64,000 nt of DNA, taken from assembly GCA_039024435.1 (NCBI GenBank), contig JBCCQH010000007.1, positions 1 to 64,000 of the forward strand, in the 5' to 3' direction. The notes beneath the pieces are model-generated. The model saw nothing but the letters and a program-made list of their open reading frames with translations, ran no database searches and had not been told where the DNA came from. Both the position numbers and the translations under genes were made by a program. How positions within the stretch are numbered: the stretch's first letter is position 1; every line of letters starts with the position of its first letter. Shown piece after piece: positions 26,081 through 34,292 of this stretch. The stretch is from JBCCQH01 sp039024435 (GTDB lineage: Bacteria; Bacteroidota; Bacteroidia; J057; JADKCL01).

Positions 26081-28045
26081 TCAATTGCCCCGGCTGAAGC
26101 GAAATTTGAGTTGGTCGAGGTCGCGGCCCGCCGCCAGGTCCCGCTCGATGTCTTCGATCATGGTGTCCCCAGGAAAACGCGCGTTGTAGGTCTGGGCGTA
26201 GGCTTGCGCTTGGGGGTACTGGGTGGCCTCCAGCGAAGTGTGGATCGCGATGCGGAGGGATTTTCGGCCGTCGGGGTAGCGGATTTTGACCAGTTGGGGG
26301 AGAAATTCGGTGGCCCGGGCAAAGCGTCGCAGGAGGAAATTGCCGATCACCGCGCGGTAAACGGCGGTGCCCAATTTGGGATCGTAGGTGACGGCACGCT
26401 CGTAGTACTCTACTCCCCGGCCCAAGTCGCGGGCGGCGTTTTCGTACCATTCTCCCTGGCCGACGAGCAAAGCGGCGTATTCGGCATCCCGGCCCTTCAC
26501 CGTGTGTGGTTCCAGGGCAGTCAGGTAGGTTTCCCGGCGCAAGGGAATCTGGCTGCTGTCCGCTTCCAGTTCCAAGGCTTGTTCAAAGGTCGTGCTCATC
26601 CCGATCCGGTAGGTCTTGAAGCCCCGGTAGCCGGTGGCTTCCAGTCGATGGGTGAGAAGATCGGGCTGGCCATTGACCCACCACCCGGCCACAGCAAATA
26701 GGCCCAGTCCGATGACCGGGGGCAGCAATTTGCCGGTCCATTCCCCAGCGTCCACCTGGTGCCAAAGGACGGCGGTAAAGACGAGCAGGGCCGGACCCGG
26801 TATGGACATCAGGTCCCAGTCCATCGCCATCGACATCAAGGGATTGAAGACAAAAAAGGCAGCAAAATAGAGCAATAGCGTGGTGCCGAGCGTGATTGTG
26901 AGGGGGGATCGCCAGATCAGTCCCTTGGGTTGGAGCCCGGCCCCGATGCCCAAAAAGGCCAGCGCGGGGGCCGACCAAAGAAAAAGCAGGTTGAAGTAGT
27001 CTGAGATATGGGCGAAGCTCAACAGGTTGTAGCGGTCCAGCGGGGCTTCTTCAAAGGCGCGAATCGGCAGGAATACCACTTGGTCGATGGTGTCCTGGCC
27101 GAAACTGCGGGGGCCAAAGGCGCTTTTGGTGACGAAAAGGTAAAATAGTCCCCCCAGGGTGTAGATGGGCAGGAGGACAAGGATGGCCAGTTTTTTCCAG
27201 GTAAATATCTGCGTGGCGTTTTCCGGGCCCCGGAAGACGTATAACCCGGCCAGGATCGCCGAGGGGGCGAGAATGAGGTTGGCAAATTGGAATTTCATCG
27301 CCAGGTACAGCAGGGGCAAGGCCAGGAAAAACCAGCGTCGGCTCCCGGTGCGGAACGTCATGACCAAGGCGGCGAGGTAGGCGAGGCCTAGACTGAGGGG
27401 CAGGGAGTAGACTTCGTAGTGCCCGAAGTACACTTGAAGAAAGGGCGCGGTCAGTCCAAGGAGGGAAAAGGTCAGGCGCAGCCCCCCTTTGGGGAACAGC
27501 TCTCCGATGAGCAACTGCCAAACGATGACCCAGACGATGCCCATCGCGGTCGCCACCCAAAGCGCCGCCTGGCTGGCCAGCACCCCGGCTTGGTAGGCGA
27601 TCAAACTCACCAAGGCATAATAGGCACCCACCCCGGTTTTGATGTCGGTGAAGCTGGGCCGGATGATTTCGTAGACCATGTCTGGATTCCAGGCATCGAC
27701 CGGGCCATTGACATTGCGGTAGATGAACTGAGCGTCCCCATAGCAGTGCGAGGCGATGGGCAACTGGCTGAACAGTACGCTGAAACCGACGGCGGTAAGC
27801 GCGATAAGGGGGAGGCGACCAGCATTGGGCAAGGTGGGGACGGGCAGGGTACGTCCGGTCAGGGGCAGGGCACACAAGCCGATTCCGAGCAGCAAAATCG
27901 CCAGGTTGACACCCTCGGGCAGGTAGGTCACGTAGTGAAAGCCCCAAAGTTGCTCGGGGAAGCCCAGGGCCAGCAAGTGCAGGCCGGCGACCAGCAGGCC
28001 GGGCAAAGCGGCTTTTACTTGAGGGGAGAATTTTCCTGTGCCCAT
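26081..28045 (-). CDS. Polytopic membrane protein with C-terminal repeat-like domain
   Basis: A 654-residue protein. The first ~480 residues contain about ten or eleven hydrophobic helices (for example ALPGLLVAGLHLLALGF, GVNLAILLLGIGLCALPL, WVIVWQLLIGELF, LILAPSAILAGLYVF, LAILVLLPIYTLGGLFYLFV). A periplasmic-type loop after helix 3 contains SHCYGDAQFIYRNVNGPVD and ends near NPDMVYEIIRP. The topology is like GT-C glycosyltransferases or O-antigen/dolichyl-P-mannose transferases, but no diagnostic DD/DE motif is certain. The C-terminal ~160 residues are soluble with TPR-like helices (GVEYYERAVTYDPKLGTAVY). Function unassigned; a lipid-linked sugar transferase is a guess. Confidence 0.6.
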   Translation of the reverse strand: MGTGKFSPQVKAALPGLLVAGLHLLALGFPEQLWGFHYVTYLPEGVNLAILLLGIGLCALPLTGRTLPVPTLPNAGRLPLIALTAVGFSVLFSQLPIASHCYGDAQFIYRNVNGPVDAWNPDMVYEIIRPSFTDIKTGVGAYYALVSLIAYQAGVLASQAALWVATAMGIVWVIVWQLLIGELFPKGGLRLTFSLLGLTAPFLQVYFGHYEVYSLPLSLGLAYLAALVMTFRTGSRRWFFLALPLLYLAMKFQFANLILAPSAILAGLYVFRGPENATQIFTWKKLAILVLLPIYTLGGLFYLFVTKSAFGPRSFGQDTIDQVVFLPIRAFEEAPLDRYNLLSFAHISDYFNLLFLWSAPALAFLGIGAGLQPKGLIWRSPLTITLGTTLLLYFAAFFVFNPLMSMAMDWDLMSIPGPALLVFTAVLWHQVDAGEWTGKLLPPVIGLGLFAVAGWWVNGQPDLLTHRLEATGYRGFKTYRIGMSTTFEQALELEADSSQIPLRRETYLTALEPHTVKGRDAEYAALLVGQGEWYENAARDLGRGVEYYERAVTYDPKLGTAVYRAVIGNFLLRRFARATEFLPQLVKIRYPDGRKSLRIAIHTSLEATQYPQAQAYAQTYNARFPGDTMIEDIERDLAAGRDLDQLKFRFSRGN

Positions 28046-28335
28046 CGCTGAAGGTGCTCCGTTTTCGATGCGGAAATTTAGGAAAATCTTGGAGATAAGT
28101 AGAGAATTGGAGAATTCTCAACTCCTCAATTTCCGATTTTCAATCGGCGCGTCCGGGACGCGCAACCTACAATGAATGAAACTTGATTCACAACGTCGCT
28201 ACAACCCGAGGATCGTAGCCGCACGGCACGCCGTGCGGCCCCCGCGGATGTTCCAGCAAAGAATTTCCAATTCGCAGCCGGCAGTAGCACACAATTAGAA
28301 ATCAGAAATTATCCCAGCCGGAAGGCACCACCCGT
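28046..28335. other. Intergenic region carrying a dispersed repeat
   Basis: About 290 bp upstream of the membrane-protein gene and downstream of the GDPD gene. It holds the copy-B hairpin repeat (28128-28272) and a palindromic GAGAATTCTC near 28110. No gene is supported. Confidence 0.5.
28128..28272. repeat. Dispersed intergenic hairpin repeat, copy B
   Basis: The same two-hairpin unit as copy A: GCGCGTCC/GGACGCGC near 28147-28163 and a perfect GCCGCACGGC-AC-GCCGTGCGGC stem at 28218-28239, ending in AAGAATTTCCAATT. It is about 90% identical to 19486-19562 over the last 77 bp. Confidence 0.85.
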
Positions 28336-29217
28336 TTATTCAGCCAATATTTGCCGTCCCCGAGCGGGATCGTCGGTAATGATCGCATCTACGCCCATTT
28401 GCGCCAGCTTTTCCATTTTGGTGGGTTCGTTGACGGTCCAGACGGCAATTTTGATGCCTTGGTCGTGGGCTTGCCGGACTTTGCGCCGGTTGCAGAACCG
28501 GTAAAATGGGGCAATGTAATCGGGAACGAAGCCCAGTCGGCGGACATGGGTGTCCACGCTTTGGGGATCTGCGGTGAGGAGTAAATAGGGCAGGGAAGGG
28601 ACCAATTCGTGCATGGTACGGAGAAATTTCCGGTCGAAGGACATCACGACGCACCGTTCCGCCAATCCCAAGGCGTCGATTTCTTGCTGCAGGAGGCGCG
28701 CAAATTCGGGTAGGGTGGGCTGCCAGGTGGGGATCCAGCCGGCCCGGCTTTTGATTTCGAGGAAGAAAGTGGGGCCGTAAGGTGATTTTACCGCCGAGTC
28801 CACCGCCGAGTCCACCGCCGCTACTACCGCTGCCAGCGTGGGCTTGGCCAGGGAAACCGCTTCTTGTCGGGGAAAATCGGGATGCCCGAGACAGCCGCAG
28901 TCGTACTCGGCGATTTCGGCTGCCGACAATTGGTGGAGGTTATGGGTTTTTTCGTCACGCCGGACAATCGCTTCGCCCGCGCGGTCCACGCAGATTTTGT
29001 GGGAAAACCAAGGTTCATGGGAGACGATCAATTTTCCGTCGGCGCTGACCACAAGGTCCATTTCAATGGCCTCGGCCCCGGCTTGGAGGGCCGCCAGGAA
29101 GCTGGGAATTGTATTTTCCGGCAGTTCCGCCCGCGCGCCCCGATGCCCCACGACGATCTGCCCACTGGCTACCGTGGCCCACATCAGAAATTGCAGCCCG
29201 ATAAAGATGCTTTGCAT
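28336..29217 (-). CDS. Glycerophosphodiester phosphodiesterase (GDPD)
   Basis: A 293-residue exported enzyme expected to hydrolyse glycerophosphodiesters to glycerol-3-phosphate and an alcohol. Signal peptide residues 1-19 end in ASG. GDPD signature residues are H25-R26 in VGHRGARAELPENT, E52 and D54 in IEMD, and H67 in VSHEPW. The C-terminal ITDDPA strand closes the TIM barrel. A small imperfect repeat, VDSAVDSAV, encoded by repeats of CGCCGAGTCCAC, sits in the middle. The start lies 3 bp after the hutI stop, so the two genes are probably co-transcribed. Confidence 0.92.
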   Translation of the reverse strand: MQSIFIGLQFLMWATVASGQIVVGHRGARAELPENTIPSFLAALQAGAEAIEMDLVVSADGKLIVSHEPWFSHKICVDRAGEAIVRRDEKTHNLHQLSAAEIAEYDCGCLGHPDFPRQEAVSLAKPTLAAVVAAVDSAVDSAVKSPYGPTFFLEIKSRAGWIPTWQPTLPEFARLLQQEIDALGLAERCVVMSFDRKFLRTMHELVPSLPYLLLTADPQSVDTHVRRLGFVPDYIAPFYRFCNRRKVRQAHDQGIKIAVWTVNEPTKMEKLAQMGVDAIITDDPARGRQILAE

Positions 29218-29220
29218 GGG

Positions 29221-30465
29221 TTATTTGCGGTAGAGTTCTCCGCCGGCGATCACAGCTTCCACTTGATCCCGGGCAAAATAGTAGGGGAGCCGCGCCAGGG
29301 AGTCCATCGGTTCGGTAATCACGAGGTCGGCGCGCTTCCCGACTTCGATGGAGCCGCACTCAGCGGCCAGGTCCAAGGCCGCCGCGCCGTTCAGCGTGGT
29401 CGCAACCAGAGCTTCTTCGGGCAGGAGGTGCATGCGGTTGCAGGCCAGCGAATGCATGAACTGCAGGTTCCCGCTGGGACTCGAACCGGGATTGTAATCA
29501 GAGGCGATGCACAGAGGCAGGCCGGCCTCGATCATCGCCCGAGCGGGGGCGTAGTCGATGCCCAGGAAAAAGGAGACGCCGGGCAGGACCGTCGGAATGG
29601 TGGTGCTAGCCGCCAGGGCGGCGATTTCTTGCGGTCCGGTCCGTTCCAGGTGGTCCACCGAGAGGGCCCCGTGGGCGATGCCCACTTGCACACCACCCGA
29701 GTTGGCGAGTTCATTGGCGTGGATTTTGGGGCGCAATCCCAGGGCCAAGCCCGCCCCCAGGATGCGTGCGGTTTCGGCGACGGTGAAGAAGCCTTCGTCG
29801 CAAAATACATCCACAAATTCCGCCAGGTTTTCGTCGACCACGCGGGGCAGCATTTCCTTGATCACGAGGTCCACGTAGCCCTTGCGGTCGTGTTCGTATT
29901 CCGGAGGGATGGCGTGGGCACCGAGAAACGTCGTCTTGAGGTTCAGGGGGCAGTATTCCTTGAGCTTGCGGGCCACCCGCAGCATTTTCAGTTCGTCCTC
30001 GGTCGTCAGGCCGTAGCCACTTTTGATTTCGACAGTGGTGGTGCCGTGGTACAAGATCTCCCAAGCGCGCTCGACTGCGCCTTCGAGGAGTTCATCCTCG
30101 CTCATCGCGCGCAGGCGGCGGGCTGAGTTCAGGATGCCCCCACCGCGTTGGGCGATTTCCTCGTAGGAGAGCCCCCGGATGCGGTCCACGTATTCACCCT
30201 CCCGGGTCGCAGCGAAGACGAGGTGGGTATGGCTGTCGACGAATCCCGGGAGGACAAGGCGGCCATCGCAATTGACCAAGTCGGTATTCTCGGCGGGAGG
30301 CAGACCATTTTTCATTTCTCCCAGTTCGGCGATCCGGCCTTCGCGGATCAGCAACCAGGCATCGGAAAGGAGGGCGGCGTCTTGCATCGCGGTCCCAGCT
30401 TTGCGGGATTCACCATTCCGGGCGACGCGGTAAAGCCCGCGGATGTGGGTCAGGAGCAGATTCAT
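29221..30465 (-). CDS. hutI: Imidazolonepropionase
   Basis: Opens the ring of 4-imidazolone-5-propanoate to N-formimino-L-glutamate, the third step of histidine degradation, in the cytosol. The 414 residues match HutI length. The metal-binding HxH is H79-H81 in DSHTHLVFA. HutI signatures include EIKSGYGLTTEDELKMLRV, LGAHAIPPEYE, KIHANEL and SDYNPGSSPSGNL. No hutH, hutU or hutG is in the window, so the rest of the pathway must lie elsewhere. It sits in a run with the MlaD-like gene (29 bp upstream) and the GDPD gene. Confidence 0.96.
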   Translation of the reverse strand: MNLLLTHIRGLYRVARNGESRKAGTAMQDAALLSDAWLLIREGRIAELGEMKNGLPPAENTDLVNCDGRLVLPGFVDSHTHLVFAATREGEYVDRIRGLSYEEIAQRGGGILNSARRLRAMSEDELLEGAVERAWEILYHGTTTVEIKSGYGLTTEDELKMLRVARKLKEYCPLNLKTTFLGAHAIPPEYEHDRKGYVDLVIKEMLPRVVDENLAEFVDVFCDEGFFTVAETARILGAGLALGLRPKIHANELANSGGVQVGIAHGALSVDHLERTGPQEIAALAASTTIPTVLPGVSFFLGIDYAPARAMIEAGLPLCIASDYNPGSSPSGNLQFMHSLACNRMHLLPEEALVATTLNGAAALDLAAECGSIEVGKRADLVITEPMDSLARLPYYFARDQVEAVIAGGELYRK

Positions 30466-30494
30466 GGTGGAACTGAGTTGGGGCGAGCCCGCCT

Positions 30495-31517
30495 CTATTT
30501 TTGGCCTTTTTCCTGGCGGCGCTTGAGTTTGGCGGCTTGCTTCTCGCGGCGGCGCTGTTCCCGGCGGTCGGGATCGCCCAGTTGCAGCTTGATGTCAACC
30601 GGAATGCGCGGCGAATTTTGGAATTTACTCATCAACGAGTCCAGCCGGGCGGCACTGCTGTTGATATTGTCGTAGAGCTCTTCGTCCTTGACCAGGCGAC
30701 CGAGCGAGCCTTCTCCACTTTCGACGTCGGCGAGGATGCCGTTGAGGTTTTTAATGACCTCGGAGCTTTCTTCGACGATCTCCTTGACGCTGCCCGATGC
30801 GGCGGCCAGAGAGTCGGTAAAGTTGGCTGTGTTGTCCATGATCCGCGTGATCGTTTCGTTCTGCTTGTTCAGATTTTTCAGGAAGCCATTGGCGTTGTAA
30901 GCGGTCGCCTGAAAGGTGCCGAGCAGGGTATCCACGCGGTAGGTCGTCCGGGCAAAGTTGCGGGAGGAGGTCACAAAGTCATCCAGAATATTGTCGATTT
31001 TATTGCCGGTGCTTTCGTCCATGGTGTTGTTCAACCAACCTACGAAGCGTTCCAGCGATTTGACCAGATCGTCGATATCGTCCTTGAGGGGAAGAATCTC
31101 CCGTTCGATGCGGGTTTCGAGCGATTCTTCCACCCGGCCTTCGAGGACGCCGCCGTTTTCCACGAGTTCCTTGCTTTGGCCCCGGTCGATGCGGATGGCT
31201 TTGGAACCCAGCAGGTCAGCACTCGCGATGACGCCCTCGGAATCAAACGGGATCTGCAATCCCTTTTTGAGCGAGTAGCGGACTTCGATGTTTCCCGACT
31301 GCGGATCAATGTTGATGCCCTTGACCTGTCCCACCCGGAAACCGTTGTAAATGACGGGATTGCCCGGGCTCAAGCCGGATATATTATCGTAGTAGGATTT
31401 GAGTTCGAACCCACTGACGAAGATTTTTTCGCCTTTGAGCATGTTAAAGCCCAAAATGAGCAACGTAACCGCGGCCGCGGCCAGAATCCCTACTTTCGTC
31501 TCGTTGTTCAGCTTCAA
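30495..31517 (-). CDS. MCE/MlaD-family lipid-transport protein
   Basis: A 340-residue periplasmic substrate-binding component of the Mla-type phospholipid transport system. I chose the TTG at 31517, which gives MKLNNETKVGILAAAAV, the usual start of Bacteroidota MlaD proteins; no good ATG is available. One N-terminal helix (about 8-26) anchors it in the inner membrane. The MCE domain follows (about 36-115) with SGLSPGNPVIYNGFRVGQV and VIASADLLGSKAIRI. After that comes a long helical region and a Lys/Arg-rich tail. No permease or ATPase genes are adjacent, so its partners are elsewhere. It heads a probable operon with hutI and the GDPD gene. Confidence 0.87.
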   Translation of the reverse strand: MKLNNETKVGILAAAAVTLLILGFNMLKGEKIFVSGFELKSYYDNISGLSPGNPVIYNGFRVGQVKGINIDPQSGNIEVRYSLKKGLQIPFDSEGVIASADLLGSKAIRIDRGQSKELVENGGVLEGRVEESLETRIEREILPLKDDIDDLVKSLERFVGWLNNTMDESTGNKIDNILDDFVTSSRNFARTTYRVDTLLGTFQATAYNANGFLKNLNKQNETITRIMDNTANFTDSLAAASGSVKEIVEESSEVIKNLNGILADVESGEGSLGRLVKDEELYDNINSSAARLDSLMSKFQNSPRIPVDIKLQLGDPDRREQRRREKQAAKLKRRQEKGQK

Positions 31518-31828
31518 AACGGTCAGTATTAGGTCTTTTCTACCTGTAAAGCTAGGAAAAATTAAATGGTAGGACAAGGTGGCGGCGCGGTGGGGGCCCT
31601 TAGCGTCGGCCTACCGTGCCGGACAAGCTCCGGGCGAGCGCCGTTTGGCTCGGGGGAAAGGCTAGGGAAGATGTCACCCTTGCCATTAAAAATCCTCATT
31701 TCCGCAAGATGCAGCTTGCAGCCAGCCCTTCCGAACTGCAACGTACAAAAGGGGGCAATGGCGTACATCATGGCGCTAAGGCGAATTTTTCGGCGGTGTT
31801 TTCCGATAGTTTGTATCTTTTTACCGCA

Positions 31829-32182
31829 ATGAAAAACCAATCTACCCCTCGCCTTCCCGCAGCGGATCGCCGAGCCATGTCCATGACCAAAGCGCAACGC
31901 CTGCTCCACGAAATTTCTCGCACCCGCAAAACGGTCGCTTATTACCGCACCTATTGGGCGGTTTCGTTGGCGGGAGGACTCGGCGGCCTTTTGGTGCTGT
32001 TTGTCTGGCTGCTCCTCGGCTATCGGATCAGCTTGTATTACTTGCTAGTGGGGGTATTGGCCACCGCCAATGGCTTTTACTGGTTGTACAAATACCTGAC
32101 CGAAGGCAGGAAGCTGGAGAAGATGGAAAACGTGGCCCGGAAACACGGGCTCGAACCCAAAACGGCCACCCGTAAGGGGTGA
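31829..32182 (+). CDS. Small membrane protein with two transmembrane helices
   Basis: A 117-residue protein. ATG 31829 was chosen because it is directly preceded by a plausible leader and gives a basic, soluble N-terminus (MKNQSTPRLPAADRRAMSMT). Two hydrophobic helices follow (GLGGLLVLFVWLLLGY and LYYLLVGVLATANGFYW), then a charged C-terminus. I do not recognise the family. It converges with the serine palmitoyltransferase gene; whether the two are functionally linked is unknown. Confidence 0.6.
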   Translation: MKNQSTPRLPAADRRAMSMTKAQRLLHEISRTRKTVAYYRTYWAVSLAGGLGGLLVLFVWLLLGYRISLYYLLVGVLATANGFYWLYKYLTEGRKLEKMENVARKHGLEPKTATRKG

Positions 32183-32231
32183 CCGTTGTGTATGGTGATT
32201 GTCCGCCGGGGGCGGATCAGCGTCCGTAGTA

Positions 32232-33494
32232 TCAGGCTGGTTCGGCGACATTGATCGTGATCGGGGAACCGTCTTTATAGTAGCCTTTTTCCATTTTGCT
32301 GCGGATTTCCTCGAAGGCATTCAAAGAGTATTCCACGTCTTCCAGCGTATGGGAAGCGGTCGGGATAATGCGCAGCATCAGTTCGCCCCGCTCGACCACC
32401 GGATAGGTGACCACGGACACGAAGATGTTGTAATTTTCCCGAAGGTCAATGATCAACCGGGCCGCTTCTTCGGTCCCGCCTTTGAGGTAGACCGGCGTCA
32501 CCGGCGACCGCGTGATACCGATATCAAAGTTGCGCTTGCGCAGGCCATCCTGGAGGTTGTTGACGACATCCCACAACTGCTTGCGCATGTCGGGTGCGTT
32601 TTTGAGCATTTCCAGGCGCTTGAGCGCTCCCACGGCGAGGGGCATCGGGAGGGACTTTGCGTAGATCTGGCTCCGCATGTTGTAGCGCAGATAGTGGAGC
32701 ACCTTTTTGTTGCCGCAGACAAAGGCTCCAATGGAGGCCATCGATTTGGCGAAGGTACAGAAGAGCACGTCGATTTGGTCCTGGACGCCCAGGAACTCAC
32801 CGGTGCCAATGCCTTTTTCACCCATGACGCCGAAACCGTGGGCATCATCGACGAGCAGCCGGAAATTATATTCTTCTTTGAACTTGACGATTTCGTCGAT
32901 CTTGCCCAGGTCGCCTTTCATACCAAAAACGCCTTCGGTGATGACCAAAATGCCACCGCCGGTGCGCTCGACGACGCGGCGGGCCTTTTTCAGCCGATCT
33001 TCGAACTGCTCCATGTCGTTGTGGCGGTACATGAAGCGTTTGGCCGGGGTCATCATCATGCCGTCCATGATGCAGGCGTGGGCCAATTGATCGTAAACGA
33101 TGACATCGCGGCGGTCTACCAATGCGGCCACGATGGACAAGATGCCTTGGTAACCAAAATTGAGTAGGTAGGCGTCCTCCTTGCCCATGAATTCCGCGAC
33201 CTCGCGCTCAAAGCGCTCGTGGATTTCGGTGTTGCCGGTCAGCATTCGAGAACCCATGGGATAACCCAAGCCCCAATCGCGGGCGGCTTCGGCATCGACT
33301 CGTCGGATTTCCGGGTGGTTGCCCAGTCCCAGGTAGTTGTTCAGCGACCAGGTCAGCACCTTTTTGCCGCGGAATGTCATCCAGGGAGCCAGTTCGCCTT
33401 CCAGTTTGGGGAAGGTAAAATAGCCATGCCCGACCTGCGCAAATTGGCCCAAGTCGGCTTGCATCATCCTGTCAATCTTATCAAAAATATCCAA
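32232..33494 (-). CDS. spt: Alpha-oxoamine synthase, probable serine palmitoyltransferase
   Basis: A PLP-dependent enzyme of the AOS family (serine palmitoyltransferase, KBL, BioF, HemA). SPT condenses L-serine with an acyl-CoA to 3-ketosphinganine, the first step of sphingolipid synthesis, a trait of many Bacteroidota. In the 420 residues, the PLP Lys is K250 in FCTFAKSMASIG, the ring-stacking His is H139 in DQLAHAC, and the cofactor-binding Asp/His are D217 and H219 in VDDAHGFGVMG. The SMASIGAF context is SPT-like rather than the GG-containing KBL/BioF pattern, but the substrate is inferred. It has its own strong promoter. Confidence 0.82.
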   Translation of the reverse strand: MDIFDKIDRMMQADLGQFAQVGHGYFTFPKLEGELAPWMTFRGKKVLTWSLNNYLGLGNHPEIRRVDAEAARDWGLGYPMGSRMLTGNTEIHERFEREVAEFMGKEDAYLLNFGYQGILSIVAALVDRRDVIVYDQLAHACIMDGMMMTPAKRFMYRHNDMEQFEDRLKKARRVVERTGGGILVITEGVFGMKGDLGKIDEIVKFKEEYNFRLLVDDAHGFGVMGEKGIGTGEFLGVQDQIDVLFCTFAKSMASIGAFVCGNKKVLHYLRYNMRSQIYAKSLPMPLAVGALKRLEMLKNAPDMRKQLWDVVNNLQDGLRKRNFDIGITRSPVTPVYLKGGTEEAARLIIDLRENYNIFVSVVTYPVVERGELMLRIIPTASHTLEDVEYSLNAFEEIRSKMEKGYYKDGSPITINVAEPA

Positions 33495-33541
33495 GATCCT
33501 ATCTATTTAATGGTTGATTTTCAAGTACTTTAAGTGCGCCG

Positions 33542-33572
33542 CAAATTTAATCTGATTTCCTGAGAAACCAAA
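33542..33572 (-). promoter_or_regulatory. Promoter for the SPT gene
   Basis: On the minus strand, TTTG (33572-33569), exactly 19 nt, then TAAATTTG (33549-33542): a perfect Bacteroidota promoter. The leader before ATG 33494 is about 45 nt. Confidence 0.8.
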
Positions 33573-33812
33573 TCTTGCTTCCCGCGCGATAATCGCAAAG
33601 TTCGCGAAAAAGCAGTTTGTCGGTGCAACAACTTATACACTGCGTCGCCACCGCGATGTTCATTGACCAAATCTCTTCCTTCTTCGCCGGTGGCATAGGT
33701 GGTTTTTTCCTTGGTAAATCATTGTACAATCGCTTTACAAGGCATTTTCTGGGTGTTTTGTGGGAATTCGGCGTCTTTGCTGGCGTTTTATTTCATTTCA
33801 ACCTAAATCACA
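33573..33812. other. Intergenic region between divergent genes
   Basis: The 240 bp between the SPT promoter and ATG 33813 hold no convincing gene. No TAnnTTTG box with a good -33 partner was found for the plus-strand operon. Confidence 0.4.
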
Positions 33813-34292
33813 ATGCAAAAGACTTTGAAATTCCTTTTTGTCCTCCAATTGCTCTTCGCCGGAGGACTTTGCGCCCAGATGGCGATGCCGGATATGCTTT
33901 CCCAACGGGAAATGACGGCGCGGGCTGAACACGTGCCCGACTCAGTTTGGAACGCGGCATCCGAGACTTCGGAGGGAGAGGCGGCACGCTCGCCCGCTGA
34001 ATCGACGCCCAACCTCATCCAGCGCGCGCCGGAAACCGTCCATCTCCGGCTCACCCAACGCACGGTAGACAATGCCGGCCAACTGGACATCTACCTGCCG
34101 AAGCCGGAAATGGTTTCGGTGCAATTGTTTGATGCCGAGGGCAACTTCATGCGCTTTCTTTACTCCGGGCAAGCGAGCGGATTGGGCACTGTGCGGGTTA
34201 CTTTCCCCTGGCTGGACTTGCCGGCGGGTAGCTATGAGCTCCGTGTGGCCGTAGGGGAAGAATTGTTTACGCCGCGCATCGTTCGGATATGA
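33813..34292 (+). CDS. Small exported protein with C-terminal beta-sandwich
   Basis: A 159-residue protein with a signal peptide (MQKTLKFLFVLQLLFAGGLCAQ). A low-complexity, Ser/Ala/Glu-rich segment (about 30-75) follows. The last ~80 residues (LTQRTVDNAGQLDIYLPKPE to VGEELFTPRIVRI) are predicted beta-strands of the fold used by T9SS-type C-terminal domains, with the usual VSVQLFDAEGN turn and LPAGSYELRV. It lacks an upstream passenger domain. The stop overlaps the start of the next gene by 4 bp (ATGA), so it heads a three-gene operon. Function unknown. Confidence 0.65.
   Translation: MQKTLKFLFVLQLLFAGGLCAQMAMPDMLSQREMTARAEHVPDSVWNAASETSEGEAARSPAESTPNLIQRAPETVHLRLTQRTVDNAGQLDIYLPKPEMVSVQLFDAEGNFMRFLYSGQASGLGTVRVTFPWLDLPAGSYELRVAVGEELFTPRIVRI

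Noticed and set aside
27051..28121. Minus-strand frame of about 356 codons within the membrane-protein gene
   Set aside because: Pro/Arg-rich translation typical of a frame shadow; the overlapping frame encodes coherent membrane helices.
28864..30126. Long open frame on the plus strand (about 420 codons)
   Set aside because: It runs antisense to hutI and the GDPD gene, both of which have clear family motifs; the translation has no recognisable domain.
30501..31532. Long plus-strand open frame over the MlaD-like gene
   Set aside because: Antisense shadow of a gene with a clear MCE domain.
33547..33729. 60-codon frame upstream of the SPT gene
   Set aside because: It overlaps the SPT promoter and shows no family or start signal.
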